Of a DNA stretch of 64,000 bases, positions 27,052 to 36,402 are shown in pieces (the stretch's first letter is position 1; every line of letters starts with the position of its first letter). The stretch is taken from positions 434,001-498,000 of the forward strand of contig NZ_JACRSU010000001.1 of NCBI RefSeq assembly GCF_014384785.1. Reading direction: 5' to 3'. This DNA comes from Congzhengia minquanensis (lineage in GTDB: Bacteria > Bacillota > Clostridia > UBA1381 > UBA9506). A program made the position numbers and the translations under genes. The notes beneath the pieces were generated by a model that did not search any database, was not told where the DNA came from, and worked only from the letters and a program-made list of their open reading frames with translations.

Positions 27052-27540
27052 ATGGTGCGTCTGATTTGGGACAACGAACAGGAATTTATTGATATAACCG
27101 ACGATTTGATTAAAACGCTGACGGCGTGCATGGAGCAAACGTTAGCATTTGAAACCTTTGACAAAGATGCAGAAGTCAGCTTAACATTCACCGACAACAG
27201 CGGAATAAAGGAGAGAAACCAGATCGCCCGGGGCATTGACAAGCCTACAGACGTGCTCTCTTTTCCCATGCTCGACTATGAGGCGGACGGCACCTTGGAA
27301 ATTTGCGACGAGGATTTGTCGGAAGGCGCGGTTGTGCTGGGCGACATTTTAATTTCCATGGAAAGGGCAGTTTCACAGTCGGAAGAATATGGTCATTCTT
27401 TAAAGCGTGAGCTTTGCTTTTTAACGGTGCACTCCATGCTGCACCTGTTGGGCTATGACCATGAACGCAGCCAAAAGGAAGAAGCGCTGATGTTTGAAAA
27501 GCAGGACGAAATTTTAAACCAGCTTGGCATTACGCGGTGA
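27052..27540 (+). CDS. ybeY: Endoribonuclease YbeY
   Basis: A 162-residue metal-dependent RNase with the zinc motif HSMLHLLGYDHE (H-x3-H-x5-H) near 124-135. It acts in 16S rRNA 3'-end maturation and ribosome quality control. It starts 3 bases after phoH, so translation is coupled. The expected partner era is not in the window. Confidence 0.95.
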   Translation: MVRLIWDNEQEFIDITDDLIKTLTACMEQTLAFETFDKDAEVSLTFTDNSGIKERNQIARGIDKPTDVLSFPMLDYEADGTLEICDEDLSEGAVVLGDILISMERAVSQSEEYGHSLKRELCFLTVHSMLHLLGYDHERSQKEEALMFEKQDEILNQLGITR

Positions 27541-27586
27541 TTTGCATAAACGGTTTTCAAAACACGCCCGAAAGGAGTATATCCAT

Positions 27587-28177
27587 ATGAACACAAAAAA
27601 ATATTATTTTCTGCCGTTTTTAGATAACCTGCTGGCGGTGCTTGTCAGCCTTTTGTTCACCATGTTTTTTGGCTCCTGGTTTCAAAACAAAATATTTGGC
27701 ATTGCCATGGGCGTAATTATGACGCTGGTGATGTGCGGTTTTATTTATTCGAGAATGTGGAAGCTGAGCCGAAAAAACACCCGCTATGGCTACGGCCTAA
27801 AACAGTCTGACGGTGTAAAGTTTATTCTGCCGCTGGCCATTTTCAGCCTGGCGCTGATTTTATTTTTCTTTTTGGCACAGACAAACGTAATTCCGCTAAA
27901 AGACATTGTTTTAAAAACGTATTACACCTTTCCCGACAACCAGCCCCGAGTTCCGGTGCATATTTCTCCTTTCGACTATGTAACGGTGTTTACTCGGTTT
28001 TGGTTTTCTTACTTGTTAGGGTTTTCGCAAAATACACATGTGTGGCTTTTAGCGCTCTCCCCTGTGCTGGCGCTTCTGTCCGGCTGGCTGGGATTTAAGC
28101 TCGGTGCGGAAAACAAAGAGGTTTTGGATAAATATGCAAAAGCATCAGACAAAATCAAGAAAAAATTTAACGAATAG
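27587..28177 (+). CDS. Membrane protein, function unknown
   Basis: A 196-residue protein with about four membrane segments (near 10-32, 35-50, 82-102 and 145-175) and a charged C-terminal tail. I do not recognise the family. ATG 27587 follows AAAGGAG by 9 bases; an in-frame extension overlapping ybeY has no site. Last gene of the ftsK-ygiQ-folD-phoH-ybeY run, before a bidirectional terminator. Confidence 0.75.
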   Translation: MNTKKYYFLPFLDNLLAVLVSLLFTMFFGSWFQNKIFGIAMGVIMTLVMCGFIYSRMWKLSRKNTRYGYGLKQSDGVKFILPLAIFSLALILFFFLAQTNVIPLKDIVLKTYYTFPDNQPRVPVHISPFDYVTVFTRFWFSYLLGFSQNTHVWLLALSPVLALLSGWLGFKLGAENKEVLDKYAKASDKIKKKFNE

Positions 28178-28184
28178 GGTAAAT

Positions 28185-28217
28185 AAAAAAAGTGCGGAAT
28201 ATCCGCACTTTTTTTAT
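28185..28217. terminator. Bidirectional terminator
   Basis: Stem AGTGCGGA (28191-28198) / TCCGCACT (28202-28209), loop ATA, with A- and T-runs on both sides. It ends the ftsK-to-membrane-protein operon and the fucosidase gene. Confidence 0.93.
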
Positions 28218-29446
28218 TTCAAACAATACAATTTCACGTCTTTTAACTTTGCCTTTCCCTCTTTTGACCGGAATACCACCGAAACCTGCTCCGCGCTGAC
28301 AGCGGGAATCCTTACAATCCGCTTATGCCCAATGGTTTTGCCGCAATATACCTGAATTCCGCCATGCCAGCCCTTGTGCGGCTTCACAAAAATCTCAAAC
28401 TCTGAAACCGGATCGCCTGTTTTTAAGTCCTCCTCAATCACAACATGGTCTACGAGGGTCAATTCATCCAGCAGAACCGTTGCTTCATTTTCCTCCACAG
28501 TGAACCCCTGGGCAACCGGGCTTTGAAACCTGCGCTTCACTTCTCTGCCAAAGGCTAAAAGCGCCTGCTTATCTTTTTCCGGCAGCAGTCCGCGCCTGTC
28601 CGGCCCAATGTTCAGCAAAAGATTTGCGCCGTTTCCCACCGAATAGTAATAAAGCCCCATAAGCTCCTCTACAGATTTTACGGTATCCTCATCGCTGTCG
28701 CTGTAGAACCAGTTGTCTTTCCGCATGGTAACGTCGCACTCCGGCGGCAAAAACATGTCCTGCCCCAGCTCGTCGTCCGGCTCATTCTTTTCCGAAAACG
28801 GCACACGGTTCACCACATATTCCACATTCACCGGGGCCAACCCAGCCTCGTTTCCCACCCAGCGGGTATCCGGATCCCACATGTTAAACAGCATAATTTC
28901 CGGCTGAAGCCGTCTGATTTCTGCCACAATCCGCTTGGTGTCGTAGCTGTGTCCCTCTGAGCCGCAGCCGTCGAACCACAGATAGTCAATTTTGCCATAT
29001 CCCGTCAGCAGCTCGCTGATTTGATTGATGAAATAGTCGTCATATGCGCTGTCGTCAATTTCAGAATAGCCCATCTGCGCCGGCGAATAGTAAAGCCCCA
29101 CCTTAAGACCGAATTTTCTGCACGCATCGGTAAATTCTTTTACCACGTCGCCCCTGCCGTTTCGGAAAGGCGTGTTGTGAATGGCATAGTCTGTGTACTT
29201 TGAAGGCCAGTTAGCAAATCCGTCGTGGTGCTTGCAAACCAAAATTGCGTATTTTGCTCCCGCATCCCGAGATGTTTGAATCCAGTCCTCACAGTTTAAC
29301 TCTGTAGGGTTAAAGCCCTCTAAGGGCATTTCTAAACCGTCCCAGTCCTTGTGGCCTTCGTAAAATGTCCGAATTCCGAAGTGGAAAAACACACCGAATT
29401 CCCAGTCTAAAAACTCTAATTGTCTGTCTGTCGGTAAAATTTGCAT
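28214..29446 (-). CDS. GH29 alpha-L-fucosidase
   Basis: A 410-residue glycoside hydrolase of family 29. The (beta/alpha)8 domain starts at WEFGVFFHFGIRTF, has AKYAILVCKHHDGFANWPSK, and has the nucleophile region DYLWFDGCGSEG. A beta-sandwich follows from about 320. No signal peptide, so it probably acts inside the cell on imported fucosides. ATG 29444-29446 was chosen because GAGG lies 8 bases upstream; an ATG six codons earlier has no site. It has its own promoter, divergent from apgM. Confidence 0.93.
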   Translation of the reverse strand: MQILPTDRQLEFLDWEFGVFFHFGIRTFYEGHKDWDGLEMPLEGFNPTELNCEDWIQTSRDAGAKYAILVCKHHDGFANWPSKYTDYAIHNTPFRNGRGDVVKEFTDACRKFGLKVGLYYSPAQMGYSEIDDSAYDDYFINQISELLTGYGKIDYLWFDGCGSEGHSYDTKRIVAEIRRLQPEIMLFNMWDPDTRWVGNEAGLAPVNVEYVVNRVPFSEKNEPDDELGQDMFLPPECDVTMRKDNWFYSDSDEDTVKSVEELMGLYYYSVGNGANLLLNIGPDRRGLLPEKDKQALLAFGREVKRRFQSPVAQGFTVEENEATVLLDELTLVDHVVIEEDLKTGDPVSEFEIFVKPHKGWHGGIQVYCGKTIGHKRIVRIPAVSAEQVSVVFRSKEGKAKLKDVKLYCLK

Positions 29447-29480
29447 ATTTTTAACCTCACTCATCTTTATTTTTAAGGTT

Positions 29481-29509
29481 ATCTTAACACGTTTTCGTGC
29501 AAAAATCAA
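29481..29509 (-). promoter_or_regulatory. Promoter of the fucosidase gene with a small palindrome
   Basis: Minus strand: -35 TTGATT (29504-29509), 17-bp spacer, -10 TAAGAT (29481-29486). The spacer contains the inverted repeat CACG-N4-CGTG, a possible repressor site. Confidence 0.7.
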
Positions 29510-29520
29510 TGAAAATATAC

Positions 29521-29549
29521 TGGATTTTTGTAATAGAATTTGATATAAT
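29521..29549 (+). promoter_or_regulatory. Promoter of the apgM-VTC-DUF4956 operon
   Basis: Extended -10 TGATATAAT (TATAAT 29544-29549) with a weak -35 TGGATT (29521-29526) at 17 bp. It lies 31 bp before the apgM start. Confidence 0.65.
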
Positions 29550-29580
29550 TACAATATTAACAGACAAGAGGAGTATTGTA

Positions 29581-30795
29581 ATGAAATATGTTATTTTTTT
29601 AGGCGACGGCATGGCGGACTATCCCATAGAGACATTAGGGGGAAAAACACCGCTTGGCAAAGCCAATAAACCGAATATGGACGCACTCTGCGCCAGCGGC
29701 GAAACAGGGCTTGTAAAAACCGTGGACGACGCCCTGCCCCCCGGCAGCGACGTCGCAAACCTAAGCGTAATGGGCTACGACCCCACACTGTATTACACGG
29801 GCCGCTCTCCCTTAGAGGCGCTGAGCATCGGCGTATCGTTAAAAGACAGCGACATAACGTTCCGCGCAAACCTGGTTACTTTAACCGACGAGAATGTGTA
29901 TGAGAACAAAACCATGGCGGACTATTCCTCCGGTGAAATCACCACTGCCGAGGCCCAAGAGTTGATTGCGTACATAAAGGAGCACATAAAACTCCCAAAC
30001 ATATCCTTTTACGGCGGTACCAGCTACCGCCACTTAATGGTTTGGGACGGAGGCTCGAAAAACGTGACGCTAACGCCCCCTCACGACATTTCAGACCGGA
30101 AAATCACTGACTATCTGCCCAAGGGCGACGGCGCGGAAGCGATTTTAGACATTATGAAACAAAGCTATGCCCTGTTAAAAGACCACCCCGTAAATAAAAA
30201 CCGGATTGCACGAGGCTTAAACCCTGCCAATTCCCTATGGATTTGGGGCGAGGGCACCAAACCCCGTCTTTCCCTTTTTGCCGACAAATTTGGCCTGTCC
30301 GGCACCATGATTTCGGCTGTGGATTTGCTGAAAGGCATTGGAACAGGTGCAGGAATGGACGTTTTGGAGGTGCAGGGTGCCACCGGAACCATTGACACCA
30401 ATTTTGACGGCAAGGCCCAAGCCGCAATAAACGCATTAAAGCGCGGCGCAGACTTTGTTTATATTCATATGGAGGCCCCTGACGAGTGCGGCCACCACGG
30501 GGATTTAGAGGGCAAAATTAAGTCCATTGAACTGATTGACGAAAAGGTGGTTGGCCCTGTGACAGACTTTTTAAAATCCACCGGCGAGGCGTTTAAAATT
30601 TTAATTACGCCCGACCACCCCACGCCAATTCGCCTGAAAACCCATGTGCACGACGCGGTTCCCTTTGTAATTTACGACAGCAGAACCAGCCATGCAGGCG
30701 GCTCGGGGCTTTCTTACTGCGAGGAAAACGCAGAAAAAACGGGGCTTTTTATTTCTCCGGGTCATAAACTCATAGAACGGTTTTTAGGTGAATAA
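29581..30795 (+). CDS. apgM: Cofactor-independent phosphoglycerate mutase, ApgM type
   Basis: A 404-residue alkaline-phosphatase-superfamily enzyme. It has the metal-binding GDGMADYP near residue 9, PPGSDVANLSVMGYDP around the phospho-serine, and the C-terminal metal ligands in EAPDECGHHGD and ITPDHPTP. It interconverts 2- and 3-phosphoglycerate, or acts as a related phosphonomutase-like enzyme. ATG 29581 has GAGGAG 7 bases upstream. VTC follows after 2 bases. Confidence 0.93.
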   Translation: MKYVIFLGDGMADYPIETLGGKTPLGKANKPNMDALCASGETGLVKTVDDALPPGSDVANLSVMGYDPTLYYTGRSPLEALSIGVSLKDSDITFRANLVTLTDENVYENKTMADYSSGEITTAEAQELIAYIKEHIKLPNISFYGGTSYRHLMVWDGGSKNVTLTPPHDISDRKITDYLPKGDGAEAILDIMKQSYALLKDHPVNKNRIARGLNPANSLWIWGEGTKPRLSLFADKFGLSGTMISAVDLLKGIGTGAGMDVLEVQGATGTIDTNFDGKAQAAINALKRGADFVYIHMEAPDECGHHGDLEGKIKSIELIDEKVVGPVTDFLKSTGEAFKILITPDHPTPIRLKTHVHDAVPFVIYDSRTSHAGGSGLSYCEENAEKTGLFISPGHKLIERFLGE

Positions 30796-30797
30796 AA

Positions 30798-31640
30798 TTG
30801 GCAATAGAAGTGTTTAACCGGTTTGAAAACAAATATTTGATTGATGCCGACACATTTTATGAACTCACCGGTGCGCTGCACTCCCGAATGGTGCCGGACG
30901 TCCATAATCCCGTATGTCCGGACAAAAAGGACGGAAAGCATGAATATGCTTACTACACCATCAGCAACATATATTACGACACAGAGGACGATTACCTGAT
31001 CCGCCAATCCCTTTCCCATCCGCTGTATAAAGAAAAGCTGCGGCTCAGAAGCTACGGCGTGCCGGGTTTAGACGATATTGTGTTTTTGGAGCTTAAGAAA
31101 AAATTTCAGGGAATTGTAAACAAACGGCGGACGAAAATACCCTTATGCACTGCATATACTTTTTTAAACGGCGAACACTATGGCACCTTACCAGAGCCGC
31201 AGCCTTGTATGAACCTGCAGGTTTTAAAAGAAATCGGCGTGTTTTTAAAACGGTATGCGCTTGTTCCAAAGGTATATATCGCCTATGACCGGCTGGCTTT
31301 TTTTGATAAAAATAGCGGGGATTTACGGATTTCCTTTGATAAAAACATTCGAACCAGAAGGCACGGCCTGCAATTGGAAAAAGGAGATTTTGGCGATTCG
31401 TTGATTCTGGAAAACCAGCGTTTAATGGAAATTAAATCGGCGGGCGCAATGCCACTTTGGCTCTCTGCCCTGCTCTCGGAGCTTGGTGTTTTTAAAAAGA
31501 GCTTTTCGAAATATGGAACGGAATATACAAACTATTTGCAGGCAGGGCGGGAGCCTGCCGCTCCGATTTCCGAAATTCTGGCGGCAGCTGGGCTTTCGTC
31601 ATTTCCCCCTGCAACGGGCACCATAAACGAAGGGATGTAA
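30798..31640 (+). CDS. VTC-domain polyphosphate polymerase
   Basis: A 280-residue cytosolic protein with a complete VTC tunnel domain. It has NRFENKYLI at 7-15, the substrate-binding KLRLRSYG near 80, ELKKK and KRRTKI near 100-112, YDRLAF near 165, LRISFDKNIRTRR near 175, MEIKSAGAMPLW near 210, and FSKYGTEY near 235. These carry the basic residues and metal-binding Glu that in yeast Vtc4 bind ATP and the growing polyphosphate chain, so it may be active. The start codon is TTG with AGGTGA upstream. Coupled to apgM and to the DUF4956 gene. Confidence 0.9.
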   Translation: MAIEVFNRFENKYLIDADTFYELTGALHSRMVPDVHNPVCPDKKDGKHEYAYYTISNIYYDTEDDYLIRQSLSHPLYKEKLRLRSYGVPGLDDIVFLELKKKFQGIVNKRRTKIPLCTAYTFLNGEHYGTLPEPQPCMNLQVLKEIGVFLKRYALVPKVYIAYDRLAFFDKNSGDLRISFDKNIRTRRHGLQLEKGDFGDSLILENQRLMEIKSAGAMPLWLSALLSELGVFKKSFSKYGTEYTNYLQAGREPAAPISEILAAAGLSSFPPATGTINEGM

Positions 31641-31646
31641 CTTTTT

Positions 31647-32336
31647 GTGAACGACTTTTTAAATTTAATTACACAGGGCGCAGGCAGTTCCATTCAAGGA
31701 ATATCGTCTGCCATTGTCACCATGCTGTTTGCAATTGTATTCGGCCTTGTCATTGGAATTACCTACATGGCTACCAGCAAACGGCAGTATGCGCAAAATT
31801 TTGTGGTAACGGTGGTGATGCTTCCGTCTATTTTGTCCATGATTATCTTTTTAGTGGGCAGCAACCTGGCAATGGCCTTCAGCCTGGCGGGAACGCTGTC
31901 GATTATTCGCTTCCGAAGTGCGCCGGGCGATCCGAAAGACATTGGCTATATTTTTGCAGCCATTGCGGCAGGGCTTGCCAGCGGCGTCGGACTTTATGTT
32001 TACGGCATTTTGTTTGTTGCCGTGTTTAGCCTGCTTATGGTTTTGCTGTTCTTTTCAAAATTTGCTAAGCCAAAATCGAACAGAAAGATTTTAAAAATAA
32101 CCGTTCCAGAGAATTTGGACTTTAACACTGCATTTGACGAGCTGCTGGAAAAATTTACTGCTCGTCACGAAATGGTGCGGGTGAAAACCACAAACCTGGG
32201 TTCTCTTTTTGAACTCAGCTATGACATAACGCTTTTAAAAAACTGCAATGAAAAAGCGTTTCTTGACGAACTCAGATGTCTGAACGGAAACCTTACTATT
32301 TCGCTGTCCGCGCCAATTTCAGAACAGCAATATTAA
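31647..32336 (+). CDS. DUF4956 membrane protein
   Basis: A 229-residue protein with about four membrane helices (17-145) containing the family hallmark GTLSIIRFRSAPGDPKDIGYI near 87-107, and a cytosolic alpha/beta C-terminal domain (about 150-229). DUF4956 proteins are regularly encoded next to VTC-domain and CotH proteins, as here. Role unknown, possibly a membrane partner for polyphosphate production. Start GTG, 6 bases after VTC. Confidence 0.9.
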   Translation: MNDFLNLITQGAGSSIQGISSAIVTMLFAIVFGLVIGITYMATSKRQYAQNFVVTVVMLPSILSMIIFLVGSNLAMAFSLAGTLSIIRFRSAPGDPKDIGYIFAAIAAGLASGVGLYVYGILFVAVFSLLMVLLFFSKFAKPKSNRKILKITVPENLDFNTAFDELLEKFTARHEMVRVKTTNLGSLFELSYDITLLKNCNEKAFLDELRCLNGNLTISLSAPISEQQY

Positions 32337-32344
32337 ATTAAATA

Positions 32345-32376
32345 AAAAAGTTATGGGAAAATTCCCATAACTTTTT
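32345..32376. terminator. Bidirectional terminator
   Basis: A 15-bp perfect stem AAAAAGTTATGGGAA / TTCCCATAACTTTTT with a 2-base centre. It separates the convergent DUF4956 and CotH genes. Confidence 0.93.
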
Positions 32377-35300
32377 ATTTTACCCGCATGCCGGATTCTG
32401 CTAACACCCCGCCGCCGGGCGCAAGAATATAGGTTCTAATTTGCCTGCACACTTGGTTTCGTTTCATGGTTAAGGTTTTTACAAGTTCTTCTGCTTTTAC
32501 GCTGAAAGGTACCAAATCAACAGCTATGAGCCTGCCTTCTGCATCATACTGCGCAATCAGCGCTTTATACTCTTTGTTTTTCTTTTCTGTGTTCGAAAAT
32601 TCCAGCACAATATTGTTGTTTTCAAAATAGCTGTGCAGTGCATTTTCGTCCGGCTCCGTTTCATCAAGCAAGGTTTTATAATGTTCATCAATCCATTTGG
32701 CTCGGTTTACGAGCAGCGGCTTATACCAGTCAATGCTCAAGTCGTGAATTCCCCATCGCAGGCTGTTCATTTTAGCAGACTCAGCCAGATACGCTTTATA
32801 TTCGTCAATTTTTTCATTGGCCTTTGCAAATACTTCTTTTAAATTGCTGTTTTCATAGTAATAAATCAAGTATTTCACAAAATCCCTGCGTTTGGAAAGC
32901 TGCTGATAAAAGGTTGGAAACGTTGTGCCCGCAATGTCAATGGTGTTTAAATACCATCCTTCGGGGTAGTTCCCCTCCAAAATACGGTCGTTGTCCCAAA
33001 TTGGCCCGGCGTAGATGAAGGGATCTATGCTGTCCCGGTCTTTATAAAAGAATGTGCTTCCCCGGCCGCAGTCTCCGTTTTTCAAAAATTCCTGGTGCCA
33101 GAAATATTTCGCAAAGCTTTCCGGGTCAATGTAGTCTAAATAGCTTCTGCCGTTGGGCATTTTTCCGTCGGTGAACACGCTGTCTAAAATATTTGTCATG
33201 CGCTCTTGAATGTAGGCATATCCATTGTCTTCCGACACTTTGTCTGCAACCTTTTCCGGGCTTTTCACGGTTATCCAGATGTTGTTGTGGCGAATTTGCA
33301 GCGGTTCGTCCCAGCTGTTGTCAATTTCTAAAAGATAACCGCCGGTTAAATCCGTATCGGGGGTCAACCCCTCTTTTTTAATCTCATCATCTATGTCTGT
33401 GATGTTCACACGTTGCTTTCCAACCTCAACCTTTTCGGTGAGCAAATAATTCCCCAAATATTGTCCGTTCATAAACAGATCGACGAATGCAGAGTCTGCC
33501 GTAAATTCCAGGCCTATTTCCTTTGCCAAATCCAGCCCCAGCTTATTTTTTATCAGGTCGTTGTTGTTTTTCAGCAAAATCCAGGTTTTTGCCGCACCCA
33601 TGCCCAGCAAATCCTCTTTTTCCTCCAGCTTAAACTGGTAGGGCTTCTTTTCACTTAAATCAGACGTCCAGGTGTAGTTTCCCCGCCCCCTAATTTCCAG
33701 CGAGCCGGGCGTGTCCTCCTTTTTATCTTTGCTCACAATATTTTGAAAGCCTTTTTCTTTTGCGTCCTGCTCCGTCACAGTAAGGATTAAATCTCCGTAA
33801 CACTTAGCAGAATGGTCGGCAGACGAATTCATGTCCTCAATTCGGCCAAAATTTTCGTCAATAGTAATTTGCAGTGTTGGTAAGGAAGACTTTAGAGCCT
33901 TAATTTTAAACTGCTTCATCTTCACGTCCACTAAGGGTTCCAAATCGCCTGATAAATCCACATTTTCATATGTATTTAAAACAGTTCCGCCAATGTCCCG
34001 CACCTGGTAGCACACGCTGGAAAGGTCTGTGTTGCAGGGCAGAAAAAAATAAACATATTCGCTGCCGTAGCTTGGATAGAGATCGCACGCAAGCCCGTTT
34101 TGCGCCGCAGGAATGACAATGTCCCACGCAAAGCCGGACTTTTGCCGGCGGTGGTAGAAATATTCATTGTTTTCATTTGCAACATAACGTTCAACACCGC
34201 TTGCCGCGGCCGTCCCGTCAATGATCATGGAGGGGTTTGTTTCGCTTTCCAAAGCGTTATAAAGCCTGCCGGAAAGCCGAAATGTGCCGCCGGACATGCG
34301 AAGCCCCAAGCTTTTTGATATATTGCAAAATCCCCGCACCTCCAAAGAGCCGCCCGTCATGGAAGCTGCGGCGCCGCTTGCCTGAATTGAAAGGTTTTCC
34401 AAAACCAGCGCTCCGTCTGTAAGAACAAAGCCATTGTTTTTTAAAAGCAGCTGTTTTCCATTCCCCGTTATTTTAACTCCGCGGCTCACCGGAATCGGGC
34501 CGCTTAACACAATGTCCTCTGCCAGCGTAATTTCACGCACCTGCTCATCATTTAAGGCGTTCAAAAACGCTTCCCCGTTAGTAACAAAGACCGTTGCCTC
34601 AACGCTTTCATCGGCCAGAATTTCCCCTCTGCCTACCTCAGTGCCAATTTCGTTGTAAAAATGTGCATCGGGGTTTTGCGTTGTTTCATCTAATGTAATG
34701 CGGCCATCTGCATTGGTGTAATAAACCGTTTCTCCTCCGTTTAAACGGCAAATAATCTTTTTCACGGGCTTATGATAGCTGTCTGCCAAAATGGGATAGC
34801 CCTCCTCCCCCTGGGACCACACATTTCTACCGGGAACGGTTTCCTCCTGGGTGTTCAGCATCCATGCCAGCGCGCCCGAATCAAACAGCGGTGCCTGCCC
34901 CGTTTGGTAGTTATAATCCGAGCGGGCGTAAACAAATGCGGTTTGCTCTTTGTTGGTATCGTTTAAAACCGCGCCGTCATAGCAGTCTAATTTAAACGCA
35001 CAGGTCAAGGAGCCCTCTTTATACCCCACAACGCCGCCAACGGTGTCGCGCCCGGTCACGTTCCCCACGGAGGCTATATCCCGCGCCGAAGACGCGGTCA
35101 TTTTGGCGATTGCCCCTGCCGCAAAGTTGCCTGCGCCGCTCACAGCGCCGAAAATGTCTGCAAAGTTCATACATGTTTCTATCGCCGCGTTTTCCGCCAA
35201 CGCCGCAATTCCCCCGGCAAAGTGGGAATCAGCTGAAATACGGCCAAAATTCCGGCACACGCTTAAACTTCCTCCATTTAAATGTGCCGCAATGCCGCCC

Positions 35301-36334
35301 ACATAAGACGCGCCCGTGCTCTCTGCATAATTGGTGCAATTAACAACCGTGTTTTCCGCTAAAGCCAAAATTCCGGCCACATAATCCGAGCCGGAAACCG
35401 GCCCGTGGTTTTCACTGTCTGAAAGCGGAACCTTGCAGTCTGCAGCAATGCCCGCCGTATGCGTACCATACCCTTTCACAGAACCATAGTTTTTTGCGCC
35501 GGAAAGTTTTCCGTCTCCGCCTGCAAAAGCTGCAATGCCTGCGGTGTAATTTGTCAGGCCGGAAACCCCGCCGAAATTCAAAACCTTTAAAACGCTGAAC
35601 GCACCCTCGTTAAATGCCGAAATGCCGGCCGTATAGTTTCCGCCGGAAACGGCGGCCGCATTGGTGCAGTCTTCAATTATTCCTGTGTTTTCGCCGGCAA
35701 TGCCGCCGGTGTGCTCCGAAAACAGATTCCCGCTGTTTCCGCTGACCTTGCCGTAATTTGAGCAGGACAAAACAGAGCCAGAATTTTTTGCGCAAATACC
35801 GCCGCCTGCCGCCTGCCCCAGAATATACACATCGCCTAAATTCTCACAGTTTACAATAGTTCCCCTGTTTTCTGCGCAAATGCCGCCGGTATTCTGCGTT
35901 CCCATAACCGTTACAAAATTCCTTACATTATCAAGCCGACCGCTGTTTACACCTGCGATTCCCGCGGCTCGGCTGCAGGAAACATTGCCCTCTACATCCA
36001 GGTTTTTCACCGTGCCGGCCGTGCCGATACAGGCAAACAGCCCTGCGGTTTTCTCTGCGCCGGACACAGTGTATCCGCTGATTTTGTGTCCGTTTCCGTC
36101 AAAGGTACCGCTGAAGGGTGTCTCTTCCGTTCCCACCGTGCAGTTTTCAAGGCTGCTGATGTCAATGTCTGCCTGCAAAACCGCATTTAAACCGCTGTTT
36201 TTGCTGTTAACTTCTTTCAAAAAGGCCGAAAACTCCTCAGTGTTTGAAATAGACATGGTTTCTGCCCCAAAGGCAGCAGGACAAACCGTTATCAACAGTG
36301 CCGACATAACCAGCGCCGATATTATTTTTTTCAT
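32375..36334 (-). CDS. Secreted CotH-family kinase with GLUG-like repeats
   Basis: A 1319-residue exported protein with signal peptide 1-23 (ending CPAAFG). Residues about 105-440 hold roughly eleven repeats of 24-32 residues with the pattern GI-A-N-G-x-N-C-N-x-G-V-G, like GLUG beta-helix repeats. A second beta-rich region follows (about 480-720). A CotH domain covers about 845-1230, with SLEIRGRGNYTW, the lysine-bearing WILLKNNNDLIKNKL, LFMNGQYLGNYLLTEKVEV and the metal-binding GPIWDNDRIL near 1111. CotH proteins are protein kinases of spore coats and surfaces. ATG 36332-36334 follows GGAG by 8 bases. Convergent with the VTC/DUF4956 pair. Confidence 0.88.
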   Translation of the reverse strand: MKKIISALVMSALLITVCPAAFGAETMSISNTEEFSAFLKEVNSKNSGLNAVLQADIDISSLENCTVGTEETPFSGTFDGNGHKISGYTVSGAEKTAGLFACIGTAGTVKNLDVEGNVSCSRAAGIAGVNSGRLDNVRNFVTVMGTQNTGGICAENRGTIVNCENLGDVYILGQAAGGGICAKNSGSVLSCSNYGKVSGNSGNLFSEHTGGIAGENTGIIEDCTNAAAVSGGNYTAGISAFNEGAFSVLKVLNFGGVSGLTNYTAGIAAFAGGDGKLSGAKNYGSVKGYGTHTAGIAADCKVPLSDSENHGPVSGSDYVAGILALAENTVVNCTNYAESTGASYVGGIAAHLNGGSLSVCRNFGRISADSHFAGGIAALAENAAIETCMNFADIFGAVSGAGNFAAGAIAKMTASSARDIASVGNVTGRDTVGGVVGYKEGSLTCAFKLDCYDGAVLNDTNKEQTAFVYARSDYNYQTGQAPLFDSGALAWMLNTQEETVPGRNVWSQGEEGYPILADSYHKPVKKIICRLNGGETVYYTNADGRITLDETTQNPDAHFYNEIGTEVGRGEILADESVEATVFVTNGEAFLNALNDEQVREITLAEDIVLSGPIPVSRGVKITGNGKQLLLKNNGFVLTDGALVLENLSIQASGAAASMTGGSLEVRGFCNISKSLGLRMSGGTFRLSGRLYNALESETNPSMIIDGTAAASGVERYVANENNEYFYHRRQKSGFAWDIVIPAAQNGLACDLYPSYGSEYVYFFLPCNTDLSSVCYQVRDIGGTVLNTYENVDLSGDLEPLVDVKMKQFKIKALKSSLPTLQITIDENFGRIEDMNSSADHSAKCYGDLILTVTEQDAKEKGFQNIVSKDKKEDTPGSLEIRGRGNYTWTSDLSEKKPYQFKLEEKEDLLGMGAAKTWILLKNNNDLIKNKLGLDLAKEIGLEFTADSAFVDLFMNGQYLGNYLLTEKVEVGKQRVNITDIDDEIKKEGLTPDTDLTGGYLLEIDNSWDEPLQIRHNNIWITVKSPEKVADKVSEDNGYAYIQERMTNILDSVFTDGKMPNGRSYLDYIDPESFAKYFWHQEFLKNGDCGRGSTFFYKDRDSIDPFIYAGPIWDNDRILEGNYPEGWYLNTIDIAGTTFPTFYQQLSKRRDFVKYLIYYYENSNLKEVFAKANEKIDEYKAYLAESAKMNSLRWGIHDLSIDWYKPLLVNRAKWIDEHYKTLLDETEPDENALHSYFENNNIVLEFSNTEKKNKEYKALIAQYDAEGRLIAVDLVPFSVKAEELVKTLTMKRNQVCRQIRTYILAPGGGVLAESGMRVK

Positions 36335-36367
36335 GAAACCAACTCCGCACATCATTTGTTATTTTTT

Positions 36368-36396
36368 ATTTTAACATGAATGTGCAAAAAAAACAA
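36368..36396 (-). promoter_or_regulatory. Promoter of the CotH gene
   Basis: Minus strand: -35 TTGTTT (36391-36396), 17-bp spacer, -10 TAAAAT (36368-36373), 33 bp before the start. Confidence 0.6.
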
Positions 36397-36402
36397 TGGT
36401 TT

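Noticed and set aside
35020..36000. Periodic repeats in the CotH gene
   Set aside because: They translate as diverged GLUG-like protein repeats; DNA identity is low, so not a DNA-level repeat element.
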